A stretch of DNA of 64,000 nt from Odontesthes bonariensis (taxonomy: Eukaryota > Chordata > Actinopteri > Atheriniformes > Atherinopsidae). Positions 28,913 through 40,824 of the stretch are shown piece after piece; the stretch's first letter is position 1, and each line of letters begins with the position of its first letter. A model generated the notes under the pieces. The model saw nothing but the letters and a program-made list of their open reading frames with translations. It was not told where the DNA came from and searched no databases. A program made the position numbers and the translations under genes. The stretch covers positions 5,310,976-5,374,975 of the forward strand of contig NC_134527.1 of the NCBI RefSeq assembly GCF_027942865.1, given 5' to 3'.

Positions 28913-30529
28913 AAAAAAAAAAGACAACGAGGGAACTTGGATTTAATTTGCTTTTTCAGAACAGGAAAGAATAATGAGTTGGGCAACGCCATCTGTACAC
29001 TCCTGAATTTCAAGTGAAGTCGATTTGAAATGAGGAATGAATATAATTATCTTCTTACACACGCATATATATGCACATACTGCATCGTTGGTAAGTTTAA
29101 AGCTGAGACGGAGTAGTAAAGCGTCTGTAAGCGTCCTGCGGATGCCGCAGCATCCTGTTCGAGCGCCCTGTGGTGAACCAGAATGACAGCGGTCCTGAAT
29201 CTGCCCCCACTTTCCCGTCACACACCCTGAGGCAAGAGGACAAATCATTTCTGCCTCCATGATGCAGGCTTTTAACGAGGAAACGAGACCCACGACGAGC
29301 TAAAGTGAGAGAGGCCCCTGAATAGCTGGAGTTTGGGATCCTTATTTACTTGTTTTTCCTCTTTTTGTCCCACTGACTTGGGTTTGTGCCGCTGGTCATA
29401 TCTGAGTGGGACACAGAACGGGCCTCTGGTGTGAGAAAAGTGCTTGTTGGACACACGAAAAGAAAAGAAAAGGCCGTGAAAGAGGAAGCGAGCCCAGCGG
29501 CTGGCCTGATTTATTGATGGGGCTCGCTTTTGGCATTCAAAGATTTCCTCCAAGACAGGATGCCAGTTTAGTAAGGAAATGCTTTTTTTTGTGGAGTAAG
29601 AGGTTTAAGGCCTAATGTTAGGGTTTGTCCTGGACTGGGTTCCCTTTGGACGTGGAAAATGGTGTCAAATGACCTGTGTGTATGTGTGACGGGTTTTGTG
29701 GATTGTGTCACCACAAAAAAAAGCAATAATTTAGATTAATTTGATGTATATCTGTGAGAAAAGTGAGATATTTTTTTTTAACAGAGTTGCTGTTTGTACT
29801 TTGGTGAGTGGTGAAATGTCTCGTCTGTTCTTTGAATATTCTTATTTTTTTTTAACCTTTTTTATACAAGTTGAATGCAGCAGATCGTTGTGGTTCTGTG
29901 GGTTTGCAGGGTACGGCCTCCCTGGACCGGATTTGTTCCATCCGCAGATGATCAGAATGGAGTCTTGTTTGAAGTTTGGAGTTTGAAGGCCAACGTTTTG
30001 AGCTCTGAGTTTTCCTCAAGCTATTCCATCTCTATCTATCTCTATTACCCCCCCCTTTATCGGTCATTATATCCTATCAGATGGTAAATGACCTGAATTG
30101 TTTTTACGAAGGACCTGCTCAGATAAGTGTAATAGTTTGTCAAACATTCATTACACGAGTTGAAGTTGAAGTGATGAAATTTTATGAGCCGTTTAATCTT
30201 TGTCTTCTTATCCTTTCGTCTGTCAACTTTAAAAGGTGAACCATCGTTCTTCCTCTCATTTCTCATCCTGAATCTGCAGACTACAGGCTTCCATAGATTA
30301 GTGCAGCAGCATCTACATACAGCCATACGAAGAAGAAAAAACAGAAGCCTCTTTCAATTCTCTTTCAAGGTTTTTACATATAACAAGAAAAAAAAAAAGC
30401 TGTTCCTTAGCGGCTTTTGAAATTGGGCTAAAACGACTTCAGATGAGCAACAAGACATGACAGAACTAAGCATTCAGGTGTGCGTTAACACAACATTCAG
30501 CAGCATTCATGTGGTAACATTGAATCTCA

Positions 30530-31147
30530 GGCTGTGTTCGAAACCGCATACTTCTCCTACTACTCCTACTAACTTTTTGAGTTAGTATGCGAGTTTGAGT
30601 ATGCGAGAAGTTCCCGGATGCATACTAGATTCTCTGAAATGTTGGGTATGCATCATGAGGTTACTACTCATACTCAAACTACCCAAGATGCAACATAACG
30701 TGACGTCGCCGATCGTCATTTCTTGTCAAAACGGCAGTTTCCAGCTAGCTACAACGAGGGTAGGTTCACTTCCTGTTTTCAAAACAAAAGCACCAATTGT
30801 ATCGTAATGGCTTTCCCTATGATAAAAGGCAACGGGTATTTTATTTTGTGAAAATAACCGGAAGTGCGTTGCTCACTACGGCTAGCTTTAGTAGCGCCGA
30901 ATTCGTGGGAACAAAATTGTAAATAGCCGGTATTTCGTCAGGTTTTCAACACGTTGGGGATCTAAACGACTACTTTCTCTCCTGAAAATGTTTCAAATGT
31001 TGCTAAAGTTTACAGAGTTTAGAGCTTAAGAGAAATCAGCTTCAGGCCGGCTGATTTCGGCTCGGGCAGGAGCGAGATGCATTGTGGGTAAACGCTCTGC
31101 ATACTGTCTGATCGATGAGTATGTAGTATGCGGTTTAGAACACATCC
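30530..31147. mobile_element. MITE with 23-bp inverted ends (618 bp), TSD TCA
   Basis: Third complete copy of the family. The right end is mutated (gaacacatcc). Flanking TCA at 30527-30529 and 31148-31150 may be a 3-bp target duplication, which would fit PIF/Harbinger. Confidence 0.8.
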
Positions 31148-31700
31148 TCAGACTCTGCAGGCCTCAGTCAGCATGTTAAAGGTTAAAGATCATGACAGCA
31201 CAGTTAGAAACAGACTGAACAAGTATGGCTTGTTTGGAAGGGCTGCAGGAGAAAGCCTCTTCTCTCTAAAAAGAACATGGCAGCACAGCTTAGGTTTGCA
31301 AAGCTGCATCTGAACAAGACACAAGACTTCTGGAACAATGTCCTTTTGGACAAATGAGACCAAAGTGGAGATGTTTGCTCATAATGCACAGCAGCACGTT
31401 TGGAGGAAACCAAACACAGCATATCAGCACAAACACCTCACACCAGCTGTCAAGCACGGTGGTGGAGGGCTGATGATCTGGGCTGGTTCTGCAGCCACAG
31501 GACCTGGGCACCCTGCAGCCACTGAGTCCACCATGAACTCCTCTGGATACCGAAGTGTTCTAGATCTACAGCAGAATGTGTGAAAAAGAGAAGAATCGAG
31601 GTGTAATCTGTCATGTGCTGTTGATCTGAGGTTGTGTTTACCTCATTTTAAGACCTTATGAGCGAGAGCTTCAAATTAAAAGAGGGTGTACTTTGCTTTT
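31148..31700 (+). pseudogene. Tc1-like transposase fragment with frameshifts
   Basis: Pieces of a Tc1-family transposase can be read across changing frames: GLFGRAAGESLFSLKRTWQ, then TNETKVEMFAHNAQQHVW at about 31348-31400 and KHGGGGLMIWAGSAATGPGH at about 31455. The first catalytic Asp region is altered (TNETKVE where the family has TDETKVE). The right terminus near ttcacgtgactgta fits a Tc1-type end. Adjacent to the third MITE copy. Confidence 0.75.
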
Positions 31701-31781
31701 CACGTGACTGTAGTATCGTTTTGACCTTTGTCCTTTAAGTAGTGGGTCCCCACACTGAAACTGTAGACCATTGTTCACCTA

Positions 31782-32190
31782 CACTTTAAAAAAATCAAAG
31801 TCTTACCAAGTATATTTGTCTCATTTCTAGTCAAAATATCTCATTACACTTAATATAAGACACAACTGCCTAACAAGTACCATTTCAGCCAGATATAGGG
31901 ACTTGTTTGAAGACAATACATCTGGAATATCTTGTTAAATGAAAAAGTATTGAAAACAAATTGTTTTGAGTCGGATTTCATATGAAACAAGCTTTTTTTC
32001 ATTTGAAGAGGTTTTTAAGCTAATTTCAAGATCACTTTTTATCTCAAATGTCCCAAATATCACATTTTATTTCAAGAAATCTTGACAAGCCGATTTTCAC
32101 TCGTTCCATTGGCAGATTTCTTTTGCTTATTTCAAGCAAAAACGTCTCGTATTTGTTGTTTTTCTTACTTATTTTTGGAGGGGCATTTGT
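31782..32190. mobile_element. Single copy of the CACTGGAAAAA-type MITE
   Basis: It begins cactttaaaaaaatcaaagt and follows the right arm of the dimer at 830-1435 to ttatttttggaggggcattt. The terminal inverted repeat at the right is lost. Confidence 0.65.
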
Positions 32191-33124
32191 TAGCTCACTG
32201 TCCTAATTCGACTGTGTGGGATGGATCTTGTTTTATTTCCAGACTTTGTCCTGAACCTATAAACTAAAACCTTGAGTCACATTTCAAAGCTCCAAGGTTT
32301 GGACTTCCTCATCCAAAACGAACCTTTGACTGGTGTTGTACTTAAAGGAGACGAAACACATTTCACGTCATATTTTCACATATGCTTCACATAAGAGGAA
32401 TTACCCAGAAGTGGTCTGGAGCGCGCACGGCTGCCAGCTTTGGACGCTCTTCCTGGGTCAGACCTGCGGCCGTGTGATGGAGATTAGGGCAGATTTAGAT
32501 CAGGGCCTACGGTACGTTAAGAGCAGTCAGCTGAATGCCGCGCGGAGGACGTGGACAAACCCGCTGTGATCTCCATGGCAACGCAGGAGCCAAAGATGAG
32601 ACCTTTTTTGGGGGGGGTTTTAACGCCCACATGAATGCAAAAAGAAACAACCCGATAGAACCAAGCAAACGGCGACCAGATGACCGGTCTGCTCAGGGGG
32701 AAACGCATCTCTTTTGAAAACAAATGCTCACCGCCTCTCTGCGGTGTCAGCACATCACATGACACGTCGTGCTCGGCGTAGACGGTGCAACTCTTTAGCA
32801 ATAAGGAAGCAACACAAACCTCTTCACGTTGACCGTAAACTCATAAAATGCTGAGCTATCATCCTTATTTTAGAGTCTGTGCTGTGATGCGAGCAGATAT
32901 GTGAAGGTTTGGCCTCCTCGGCAGCCCACTCTGTGGGGAATTATTGACCCCCAGTTCCTTTTTAAACTACATATCGTGTCCCGATCTTACCCAAGCCTGC
33001 GTTTAGAAGCCACAGCCAACATTTGCTGGCATCTGGCTGCTGTTATTTTCCTCGTTGATCAAACATGGCCCAAAGTACGGCCGCTACCTGTTGCAACACG
33101 GGTCAGACTTTGAGATTTGTCTCG

Positions 33125-33290
33125 GTACCTAACTTACCGCACTTACTCTAGCACTAGTTTTGCTCTTAGCTGTTTGGTTTTGGAAGGAAATGCACTTATG
33201 ATTTCTTGTGACCTGAAGCTCTTTTGCTTACCGATGTGGAACACACTTATTGTAAGTCGCTTTGGATAAAAGCGTCTGTAGGAGCTATTT
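33125..33290 (+). mobile_element. LINE/SINE 3' tail fragment
   Basis: gtaagtcgctttggataaaa and gcgtctgt at the end are the widespread fish retroposon tail; the upstream cgcacttactctagcactag also fits. It has no coding potential. Confidence 0.55.
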
Positions 33291-33617
33291 CTTTATTATT
33301 TGCTTAGTTTTTGGTTGATAATTAGCATTTTTTTTGTTTAATTTGAGTTGTTTAGGATAAATTGGTTTGTAATTCATTTTTTGTTTGGGAAATGGGCGTT
33401 TCTCACATAAATAATTGGGTTTTAGGGAGCTCTGGGCGCACTTGGTTCGTCACTCAGTGGGTGAACAGGTGAGGCAAGCAGAAGCAAGTACGGGAATCAG
33501 AGCAGGAGAGGCAAGAAAAGGGATCCCGTAAAGCTTGTCGTGTTCTGTTTTGCCTGCAAACGCGGAATAAACCCACCATGAACTACATTTTTGATGTTTT
33601 TGGACCTTTTTACTGCG

Positions 33618-34036
33618 TAAACCTAGCCTGGCTGACGCGTCCACATCTCGATGAGATGGTGGTCTGGGAACTAGGTGTGCATTTTCTCGTATTTGAGGCG
33701 TGGTTTACGAATGCCTAGAGCCGTTTATTGGGCGCTACGAATGTCTATCAAATGGCGTCCTGTTCTTCCCATGCTGCTTTGCGCACGATTCATAGCCAAT
33801 TGTATCACTTACACCAGATGACGTATGTAGAGCGACAGAAATTCGACGAGGAAGAAGGCAATGAAATCTTTCAACGCCAAACGTTGCTCTTTTTTAAAAG
33901 TAAACTTGCGTTCTAAGCTACTTAAAACACTTTCTAAGGCTGCATCGAACGGTAACGTTGTGTCCGCTGCCATGTTGGATTAACACTCTAGAATGAAATT
34001 GCGCGCAAAGCAGCATGGGAATTCCCAGGCTAGCAT
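33618..34036. mobile_element. Probable MITE with CTAGCCTGG ends
   Basis: The left ctagcctgg is matched by an inverted ccaggctag at the right. The motif cccatgctgctttgcgc occurs inside at about 33768 and inverted next to the right end. It lies about 300 bp before tprn exon 2. Confidence 0.45.
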
Positions 34037-34336
34037 AAACCAGAAACCCACAGTGCGTCAAGTGACTATTTGAGTTATGTTTAATTTTAGTTTGGGAACC
34101 TTTAAGACTAAAGTTTTTTGTTTTATTTTATTATTTTCAAAGACAAATAGTCACTACAGCGTCTGCAAAATGACCGTAATGTATTGTAATGTAATTTAAT
34201 GTAATGAGACCTTTCGTACGCCGGCTGTTCCTGTCAGACACTCTTCATCAGTCAGAGAAAGACTTAATTTAAGCAGGTTTAAAACATGTATGAAAAGAAG
34301 CAGATAATCACTGATGGTTTTCTGCCCCTCTTCCAG

Positions 34337-34532
34337 CTCCAGATCTCCTTCAACGAGTCGAGCCTGCAGAGCACGTACGAGTATCCGTCAGAGAGCAGCG
34401 TGTGGGACAGCGGCGAGGAGGACGAGGAGGAGAAACCAGACGCCGCGCTGACGGACGAACAGCCGAGCATGGTGGGCCGCATCCACATCCCCCGACCCAG
34501 TTTCACCGTCTCGCCCTCCCACGACAGCAACG
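34337..34532 (+). CDS. tprn: Taperin, coding exon 2
   Basis: It adds LQISFNESSLQSTYEYPSES, an acidic run (GEEDEEEKPD) and HIPRPSFTVSPSHDSN. The exon enters in phase 0 and leaves in phase 1 at G|GTGAGA. The acceptor offers two AGs six bases apart (34335-34336 and 34341-34342). The upstream one gives KKLQISF; the downstream one gives KKISF, the classical PP1-docking form. I list the upstream site because it is the first AG and yields a length like that of human KKMKISF. Confidence 0.92.
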
Positions 34533-35571
34533 GTGAGAAAACAAAAGCCGTTTCACCTTCCCGATAGAATCCTCTCAAAAGTCTGCGAACCATCACAAAA
34601 CACTCGTGTTTTTATGCAAAAAGAAGAAGCAGCAGAGCTGATCGAACTGATTGATTCTAATTTCAAAAGGGAACTCCTTTCGATGGCGTACACATGCATG
34701 TCTACAGGAGGGGCAGAATGTTATTGAAGGCTGTGAACTGGGATGAAACGGAGCGACTCGTTTTAACTTGTGCTGCATTACTGAGCAAACTGCAGCCGGA
34801 CTTTCTTCTAATCTTTTTAAAGTGGTCTTAAGCAATAGTTCTCCAGGCTTTCTGAAGGTCATTCTTTCTACAGTGGCTGCTTTTTCCACTCCTTTTCAGT
34901 CCGCTTCTGGTACCTGAACACTGACCCATAAATCATACAAGCACGAATACGGCAACTTAGTAAAGAATTGGTTTTAAACTGTACTTTTAGACACTTTTGT
35001 TAGCTGATTTTGTTGTTTTTTGTTTTCATTGAGGCTTCAGCAGCTCAGCCGGTGTCTCTCTCAGTCTCTGCATTTAACATGGAGTGTACACATTTAAACC
35101 ATCTGTTAAAACCACAGAGAGTCCATTTCCTCCATGTAAGAATGTTATTTCTAACAGCAGCGTTACACACAGATGAATATCGCAACAATAAATAAATACG
35201 TGGAGAATTTGAGACAAAATGGAGCCGAGCGTCGGACAGAAAACGAGGGAAGTGACAGACAAAGGTTCAGAAGAAATGAGAAGAACTCTCATGCTCTGGT
35301 TGGGTTGTGAACGCCGGGGTCTCTGCTGCCATTTGTGTCGCGAGCTGCCACCGAGGCGACATTTAGGTGTGACGACAGAGACCCCTACTGGTCAAACTGT
35401 GCACTGCATCGGATCGTTTCCTCAATTCAAATCCAACTTTCCTACATTATTCCTCTGAAGTAGATATTGAGAACTGCTTTTCATTAAGGCTGACTGATGG
35501 GAAATAAAATAAGGGTAGTAAAAACAACTTTTGACATGATAATTTGACTAAAACTGGTCACTTGTTTGCAG

Positions 35572-35690
35572 ATCTCTCCAGCTACATTCCCAAGCACTCG
35601 GTAGATTTCAGCACCTGGCAGGAACAGAAACACGATGACGGTGTTTACCAGGAAGAAACCTCCACCCAGCAGACGCAGGAGGACGTCATG
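35572..35690 (+). CDS. tprn: Taperin, coding exon 3
   Basis: It encodes DLSSYIPKHSVDFSTWQEQK and following residues, matching the human SSYTPKHSVAFSKWQEQ block. Phase 1 in, phase 0 out at ATG|GTGAGG. Confidence 0.93.
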
Positions 35691-35749
35691 GTGAGGGAAC
35701 ACGCCTTCGTTTGTCACGCTTCTCTAAAACTGTCATATATGATTAACAG

Positions 35750-36012
35750 TTAAAGGGATAGTTCGCCTCTTTTGACATGAAGCTGTATGACATCCCATAT
35801 CAGCAACATCATTTATGAACATTTTCTTACCCCCTGCTGCGTCCTGTGAGCAGAGTTCCAGCCTCGTTTTGGTGTTGATGAAAGTAGTTCCGGCTAGTTG
35901 GCTGGGGTTTAAAAAATAAAGCGTTTTGCTTCTCAAAACAATATGCGTTCAAAAATGATGTTGCTAATATGGGATGTCATACAGCTTCATAAGAGGCGAA
36001 CTATCCCTTTAA
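35750..36012. mobile_element. Complete TTAA-flanked MITE (263 bp) in tprn intron 3
   Basis: TTAA at both ends with inverted AAAGGGATAGTTCGCCTCTT termini; the right end has a small deletion within the terminal repeat. TTAA duplication is typical of piggyBac- or Kolobok-type transposition. Confidence 0.8.
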
Positions 36013-36260
36013 CAAGAAGCTAATTTCCACTGATTTTTATGGATTGGGCCTGTAAGCATGCAGCCTTCAACTCGGACTAAACCAGCTGCGTTATTCTGGC
36101 GGCCATTTTTATAAGAATACAGTTACATTATGTTGTATTTTGACTGGTGCACTTCCATCTAATCTGCCCTCTGTGAGCTGAAGTTGCCCCTACATGAGAT
36201 AGCTCGGGCACAATCTGATGAAAGCGGTGCCGTGTTTCTGAAAGCGTCTTCTCTCCTCAG

Positions 36261-36323
36261 CTCACTCCGGCCGACAGCTCCTCTTTGTCCGACTACAGCA
36301 GCGAGCCTGCTCTCTACTTCTGA
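36261..36323 (+). CDS. tprn: Taperin, coding exon 4 and stop
   Basis: It encodes LTPADSSSLSDYSSEPALYF and stop, almost the human ending (LSDFRSEPALYF). The acceptor is cttctctcctcag. Confidence 0.95.
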   Translation, partial: LTPADSSSLSDYSSEPALYF

Positions 36324-36763
36324 TCACTCCGCCCGGCCGGCTGTACGGTAGCATCACGCCTGCGGGACCGCGCCGCCACGCCGGGGACCTGCACTGCTTC
36401 CACCTGCACACTCCCTTCGGCTATAAGCACAGTGTTGTCATCATTTTTTGTGTGTGTTTGTTTGGGCTGAGTTCCTGCCACGGTACCACTGAGGGCCCAC
36501 GTTATGAAGCGCGTGTCAGATGTTCAGCTCCCGCTTACTGTCTCTGGGCAAAGCCACAAATCCAGGAAGCAGCTGGGCTGTCTTTCCCCTCTGACACCGG
36601 ACAGTTGATCTGTCCAGTGTCAATCCTTCCTCACTATCTGACAAAATGTTCCACTTTTACTCTTGGTCGAGGCTTTGGGACGATGCTGATGAGCGAAGGA
36701 GCTGAAGGGACGCCGCCAGCGTCCGCAGAGTTCAGTGTTAGCATGGCGACATGTCTGGAGGAC

Positions 36764-37391
36764 TATGGAAGTTTTTCTGTGCCATCAGAGTTTGAATATG
36801 AATTTCTAATGTTGAATTTTTACAGCATCAAAATCAGACTTTGAATTTTGTTTTTAGAAATTGATTTTTTTTTTTTTTACACTGTTGGTTTTTCAAATTC
36901 AGTGTCAAAAATTCAACTTAAAAAAATTCAGTGGAAAAATAATCAACATCTAAAAAAAAATTCAACTTGAAAAAAATTTAACTTAAAAAAATTCTGTCAA
37001 AAAATTCAACTTAAAAAAAAAATTCAGTGGAGAAAAATTCAACTTAAAAAAAATTCTGTGTAAAAAAATCAATTTAAAAAAATTCAGTGGAAAAAAAATC
37101 AACATCTAAAAAAAATTCAACTTGAAAAAAATTTAACTTCAAAAAATTCTGTCAAAAAATTAAACTTAAAAAAAAAATTCAGTAAAAAAAAAAAATCAAT
37201 TTCTAAAAACAAAAATAATTGTTTCACTGAATTTTTGTAAATTTAATTTTTTTCAACAATTTTTTTAATTTGAATTTTTGTTTTTAGAATTTTTTTTTTA
37301 CACTGTTGGTTTTTCAAATTCAGGGTCTGATTTTGATGCTGTAAAAATTCAATATTAGAAATTCATGTTCAAACTCTGATGGCACAGAAAA
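36764..37391. mobile_element. Long-hairpin repeat in the tprn 3' UTR
   Basis: Arms of about 120 bp (tatggaagtttttctgtgcc, gaatttttacagcatcaaaa) are inverted at the two ends. The middle is a series of degenerate 20-25-bp units such as aaaaattcaacttaaaaaaa and ttcagtgg. A related copy is at 48758-49268. Confidence 0.75.
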
Positions 37392-40118
37392 CGCATCTGC
37401 TTACATACAAGCAGATCGATCCGACAGGAAAAAATGAGAAAAGAAAATTGGTGAAAGGGTGCCACAATCGTAGTTTTTTTTCTCTTTCTTTTCCGTTTTT
37501 GTACCTGCATGTCTTTTGATTTCCAGCCAGCAGCTTTGTTGGTTCGCTTCTGTATGCCTTCGTTAGTTTTTTACACGTATTCTGCTGTGACGTTTGGTAG
37601 AAGCGAACTTCCAACGCTCTCCCCTTCTTTGTGACGCGGGAGGAAACATATGCACACGCATCCTTCCTGAGAAGGAAATCTGTCGAACAGTAGCAGCTCT
37701 CATTTCTTATTTCCACGCTCGGGGAGGGGGGGAAAAAGTGACCTTCGCCAATAATGTCTGTACGTTCCACGTTATTTTGTGACAAAAACAAAACCATCAC
37801 ACGGTAGAATGTCTCGCTGTATTCCTCTTTATCGAGTTCATGGGTCGCGTTTACCAAAAACTGTCCGACCTCCTGACGACGTCTCCGGCTTCTCTGGTAT
37901 TTATTCCTGTGTAAAGTTGAGGTTTGCATGTCTGAAACCTGCTCGTGTACAAAAACCTTTTTGTATTAGACGTTTCGCCGAGGTCGAAGGAGCCTTAAGG
38001 AGGCGCCAAAAGCCCCCCCCCGCTGGGCGTCCGATCGGACCTCATGTACTTTGACATTCCACATAGAGCGCAGTCGGTCCGTGGAAGGCATCACGATCTC
38101 TTCTAAAAGAAAAAGAAAAAACAACGACATGTTTGTGCGAACGAATGCAAGATTGTGTGTTTGGAAGATTTGATCCATTTTCTTTTTGTTTTTATATAAA
38201 TATGCAACGATGCACCAACTTTCCAGATGATTTTTACGTTTGATTTGTTTTCCTTTTGTACTCATAATGCCAACTGATTACAGTGTTGCTGTGGTGGCCT
38301 CTTCTCGACACTTCGGCCAGTATTCCTGTACAGTTCCCACCACGTGTTCATGGACGCAAACATCCCCGTCTTCTTTTCTTTTCTTTTTTAAATGTCTCAA
38401 ATCATGATGAAAGTTATTTAGTCCTCAAAGCTGGATTTTTTTTGCTGTTGTCCGATGACTTTAGGAGTTCTCTGTGTGTCGTCAGGAGTCTTGGATGTTA
38501 AATGTCTTTGCACTGTCATGCTTTTTGCAGCGTTTTGCACCTCACCAGGAATGAGAGCGGGCGACGGAGGAAATGTGCACTTAAAAGAACAAGAAAACCT
38601 AATTGAAGAGTTTTGTTTCGAAGCTACAGCCTCTACACCTGTTCCAGAACCACTAACAATCTTTTTAAAGACTCCCCCCCTTTCAATTCAAAATGAATGA
38701 AGAACATTTTGAAATAGAACTCCTCAATTGTACCAGATGAATGCACTGCCGATGATGCCATGCAGTTGTGTTTTTTGTTTAAGTTGTTTTCCCTACTTCT
38801 GCCACAGCCTTGCATCTTCCGTTTTCTGATTGTTGGCCTTGTCACTGTGACCACAAACGGCCGCCCAGCTGTAGTTTCCCCTCACAGTCGTCCAGGCTTC
38901 GTCTTTGGCCCAAAGCAACCTCTAAAAGTCGAGTAAAAAAAACTACAAATCACTGCCGACAATTTGCTAAGCGCGAGCAAAAACTTCTGGTTTTGAAGTT
39001 TGAATGTATTTTTCCAAATCTCCACTTATTTATTACCATCTAATGGCATATTAAAAAAAAAAAAAATCATGCAATATAGTGAACCTGAAGCCTAATTTTT
39101 ATTGGACTTTAGTTTATTAAATTTATACAGCTGGTTTTTCATTTAAAATACTAACTGTTAGCATCTCTACTCTTCATTAAAGTTGAGCAAAGAATGTATT
39201 TTACAGGCTGAGCTGCTCGACTTATGCATCAGTGTAAATCTGGAAAAATCAGACCAGAAACACAACGGTTAGAAGTATCATACTGTATGGAAACTATGGT
39301 GGCTGAGAAAATCATGTCCTTGACTTGTTTCAGCATGAAAATCGAAGGTGTAATGAATGAAATCCTGGCTGAGTTCCTTCCAGAGCCCCAAACTTTGACC
39401 AGCATGCATAAAAACAGAGCTATCCCGAGGGGAATGTAGCCATCTTTTAAACCAACGTAGCAAATCTACATGATTAAAATCTACGGGTTGTTTGAAACGG
39501 CAGGAAAAACAAACGTTAGACGCGCGTCTGCAAACAGTCGGCCATGATTTGAAGTTTGCTTGATTCGTAGTTTTGGACTTCCAGACTTCCTGAGGCTGGT
39601 GGTTAAATCAACACCAGGTTAATTCAGGTTGTGGCGGGTTATCTGAACCCAAAGAAAGCCGTGGTCGGACCTCTTGTGGCTCACAGTCACATGACGCGCC
39701 TGTGGAGCCCGAAGAGGTCGGCGACTCTTTTTCCTCCGTGAACGTCGGGACCAAAAAACGGGCAGATTGGATTTCTGGGGAAACTCCACTGATCGTCTTA
39801 AATGAAACCAGCAAGAACTTTTCTGGTGGACGCACAACTGGACTCTGCGCTTTGTGAGTGTACCACGCCGTCTGCCCCCCCCCCCCCCCCCCATCTGTTT
39901 GTGTAGGTCACACTGTAGCGCCTCTGTGGTAGAAGCTCCATCTCGTTCATCCTTTACTTTCCCCCCTCGTCTGTAAATCTACATCGCAGCAGCTGTGCTT
40001 ACTGTAAACATACTGTCAATGATTTGGGCGAGTAATTACAAAAAAAAAGAGTTAAAAATGGAAAAAAAAAATGTCATACTTGTACAAATTGAAGCTCAAT
40101 AAATAGAAGACTTGAACA

Positions 40119-40124
40119 AATAAA
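40119..40124 (+). terminator. tprn: Distal poly(A) signal of tprn
   Basis: AATAAA, with a second one at 40098-40103. A T/G-rich stretch follows (gtgctttgaatgagtc). Confidence 0.55.
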
Positions 40125-40180
40125 GTGCTTTGAATGAGTCATTCACCTCTGAAAGAGTTGCAGACGAATGATGAGAAACA

Positions 40181-40186
40181 TTTATT
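40181..40186 (-). terminator. ssna1: Poly(A) signal of ssna1
   Basis: TTTATT on the plus strand, AATAAA in the ssna1 sense, about 127 bp after the ssna1 stop. It faces the tprn signal at 40119-40124. Confidence 0.6.
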
Positions 40187-40312
40187 GAATTAAAGAGCTT
40201 AGAATAAAACAAATATATTACAAATAGTCCAAAGACGGCTATAAACTGCCTTTAAAAGTTTCAGATCGGTGTGTTGTGGTCACGCAGAGGGTTGGGTGGC
40301 CGCTCCTCGCCG

Positions 40313-40405
40313 TCAGTGCTCCTTTCTCCGAGGCTCTGTGGCTTTACTGAGGTTTCCCGCCTCCTGCTTCAGGACGCTTAGAAGAGACTGCGAACTCTCC
40401 AGGAT
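40313..40405 (-). CDS. ssna1: SSNA1, coding exon 3 and stop
   Basis: It encodes ILESSQSLLSVLKQEAGNLS, then KATEPRRKEH and stop. This matches the human [20 protein letters not shown] block with a shorter, diverged tail. Confidence 0.93.
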   Translation of the reverse strand: MLESSQSLLSVLKQEAGNLSKATEPRRKEH

Positions 40406-40824
40406 CTACGGGGAGAAAAGAAACGCACGCTGAGAAACGGGCCAAGAACACAAGAAGTGATGGTGAGGTGTAGACTGTGCAATAAGCGCTTGTTTTTCCA
40501 CATAAGAGCAGTTTGGGAGTGTTTGTTTGCAGTGATTAGTGTGAGCACGCAGGGAGTTCAGCATCAGCATGTAGGATGTGCCACCAGCCTGCTCAGATCT
40601 CATCTACAGGCCGAGTTACATCATAACAACTCGAGATGAGCTCAGTCAAGCACTGTGGGACTAACATCTGCCAACATCTGGCAACATCTAAGCCAGAAAG
40701 CCACATGCTGTGCATGATGCATGATGAGCGGCACCAGTTGGGGGCTGTAAAGACTCTTATTAGCTTTTTATTGATCCTTAGACATTGGGTTAAGTTGTGT
40801 CCCGTTTAAAAATTCAACCACCTC

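Larger units (their letters stand above)
13466..34336 (+). other. tprn: tprn intron 1 (20.9 kb)
   Basis: The intron runs from GTGAGA to TTCCAG between exon 1 and exon 2. It is largely mobile and simple-sequence DNA, listed separately. Stretches where I saw neither exon nor recognised repeat are about 14300-15470, 16210-17440, 18100-19360, 19885-20970, 21840-23560, 23660-24300, 24720-26530, 28110-28700, 28920-30525 and 32195-33125. None of the short frames there resembles a known protein. Confidence 0.8.
36324..40145 (+). other. tprn: tprn 3' UTR (3.8 kb, inferred)
   Basis: No other gene or earlier strong poly(A) site was recognised between the stop codon and AATAAA at 40098-40103 and 40119-40124, so the whole stretch is assigned to the 3' UTR. 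It includes a long hairpin repeat at 36764-37391 and a poly(C) run at 39876-39891. Frames such as the 186-codon minus-strand frame at 37369-37929 have no family features. Confidence 0.5.

Noticed and set aside
37369-37929. 186-codon minus-strand frame in the tprn 3' UTR
   Set aside because: Low-complexity Arg/Lys and aromatic composition, partly inside a hairpin repeat, with no recognisable domain or splice context.
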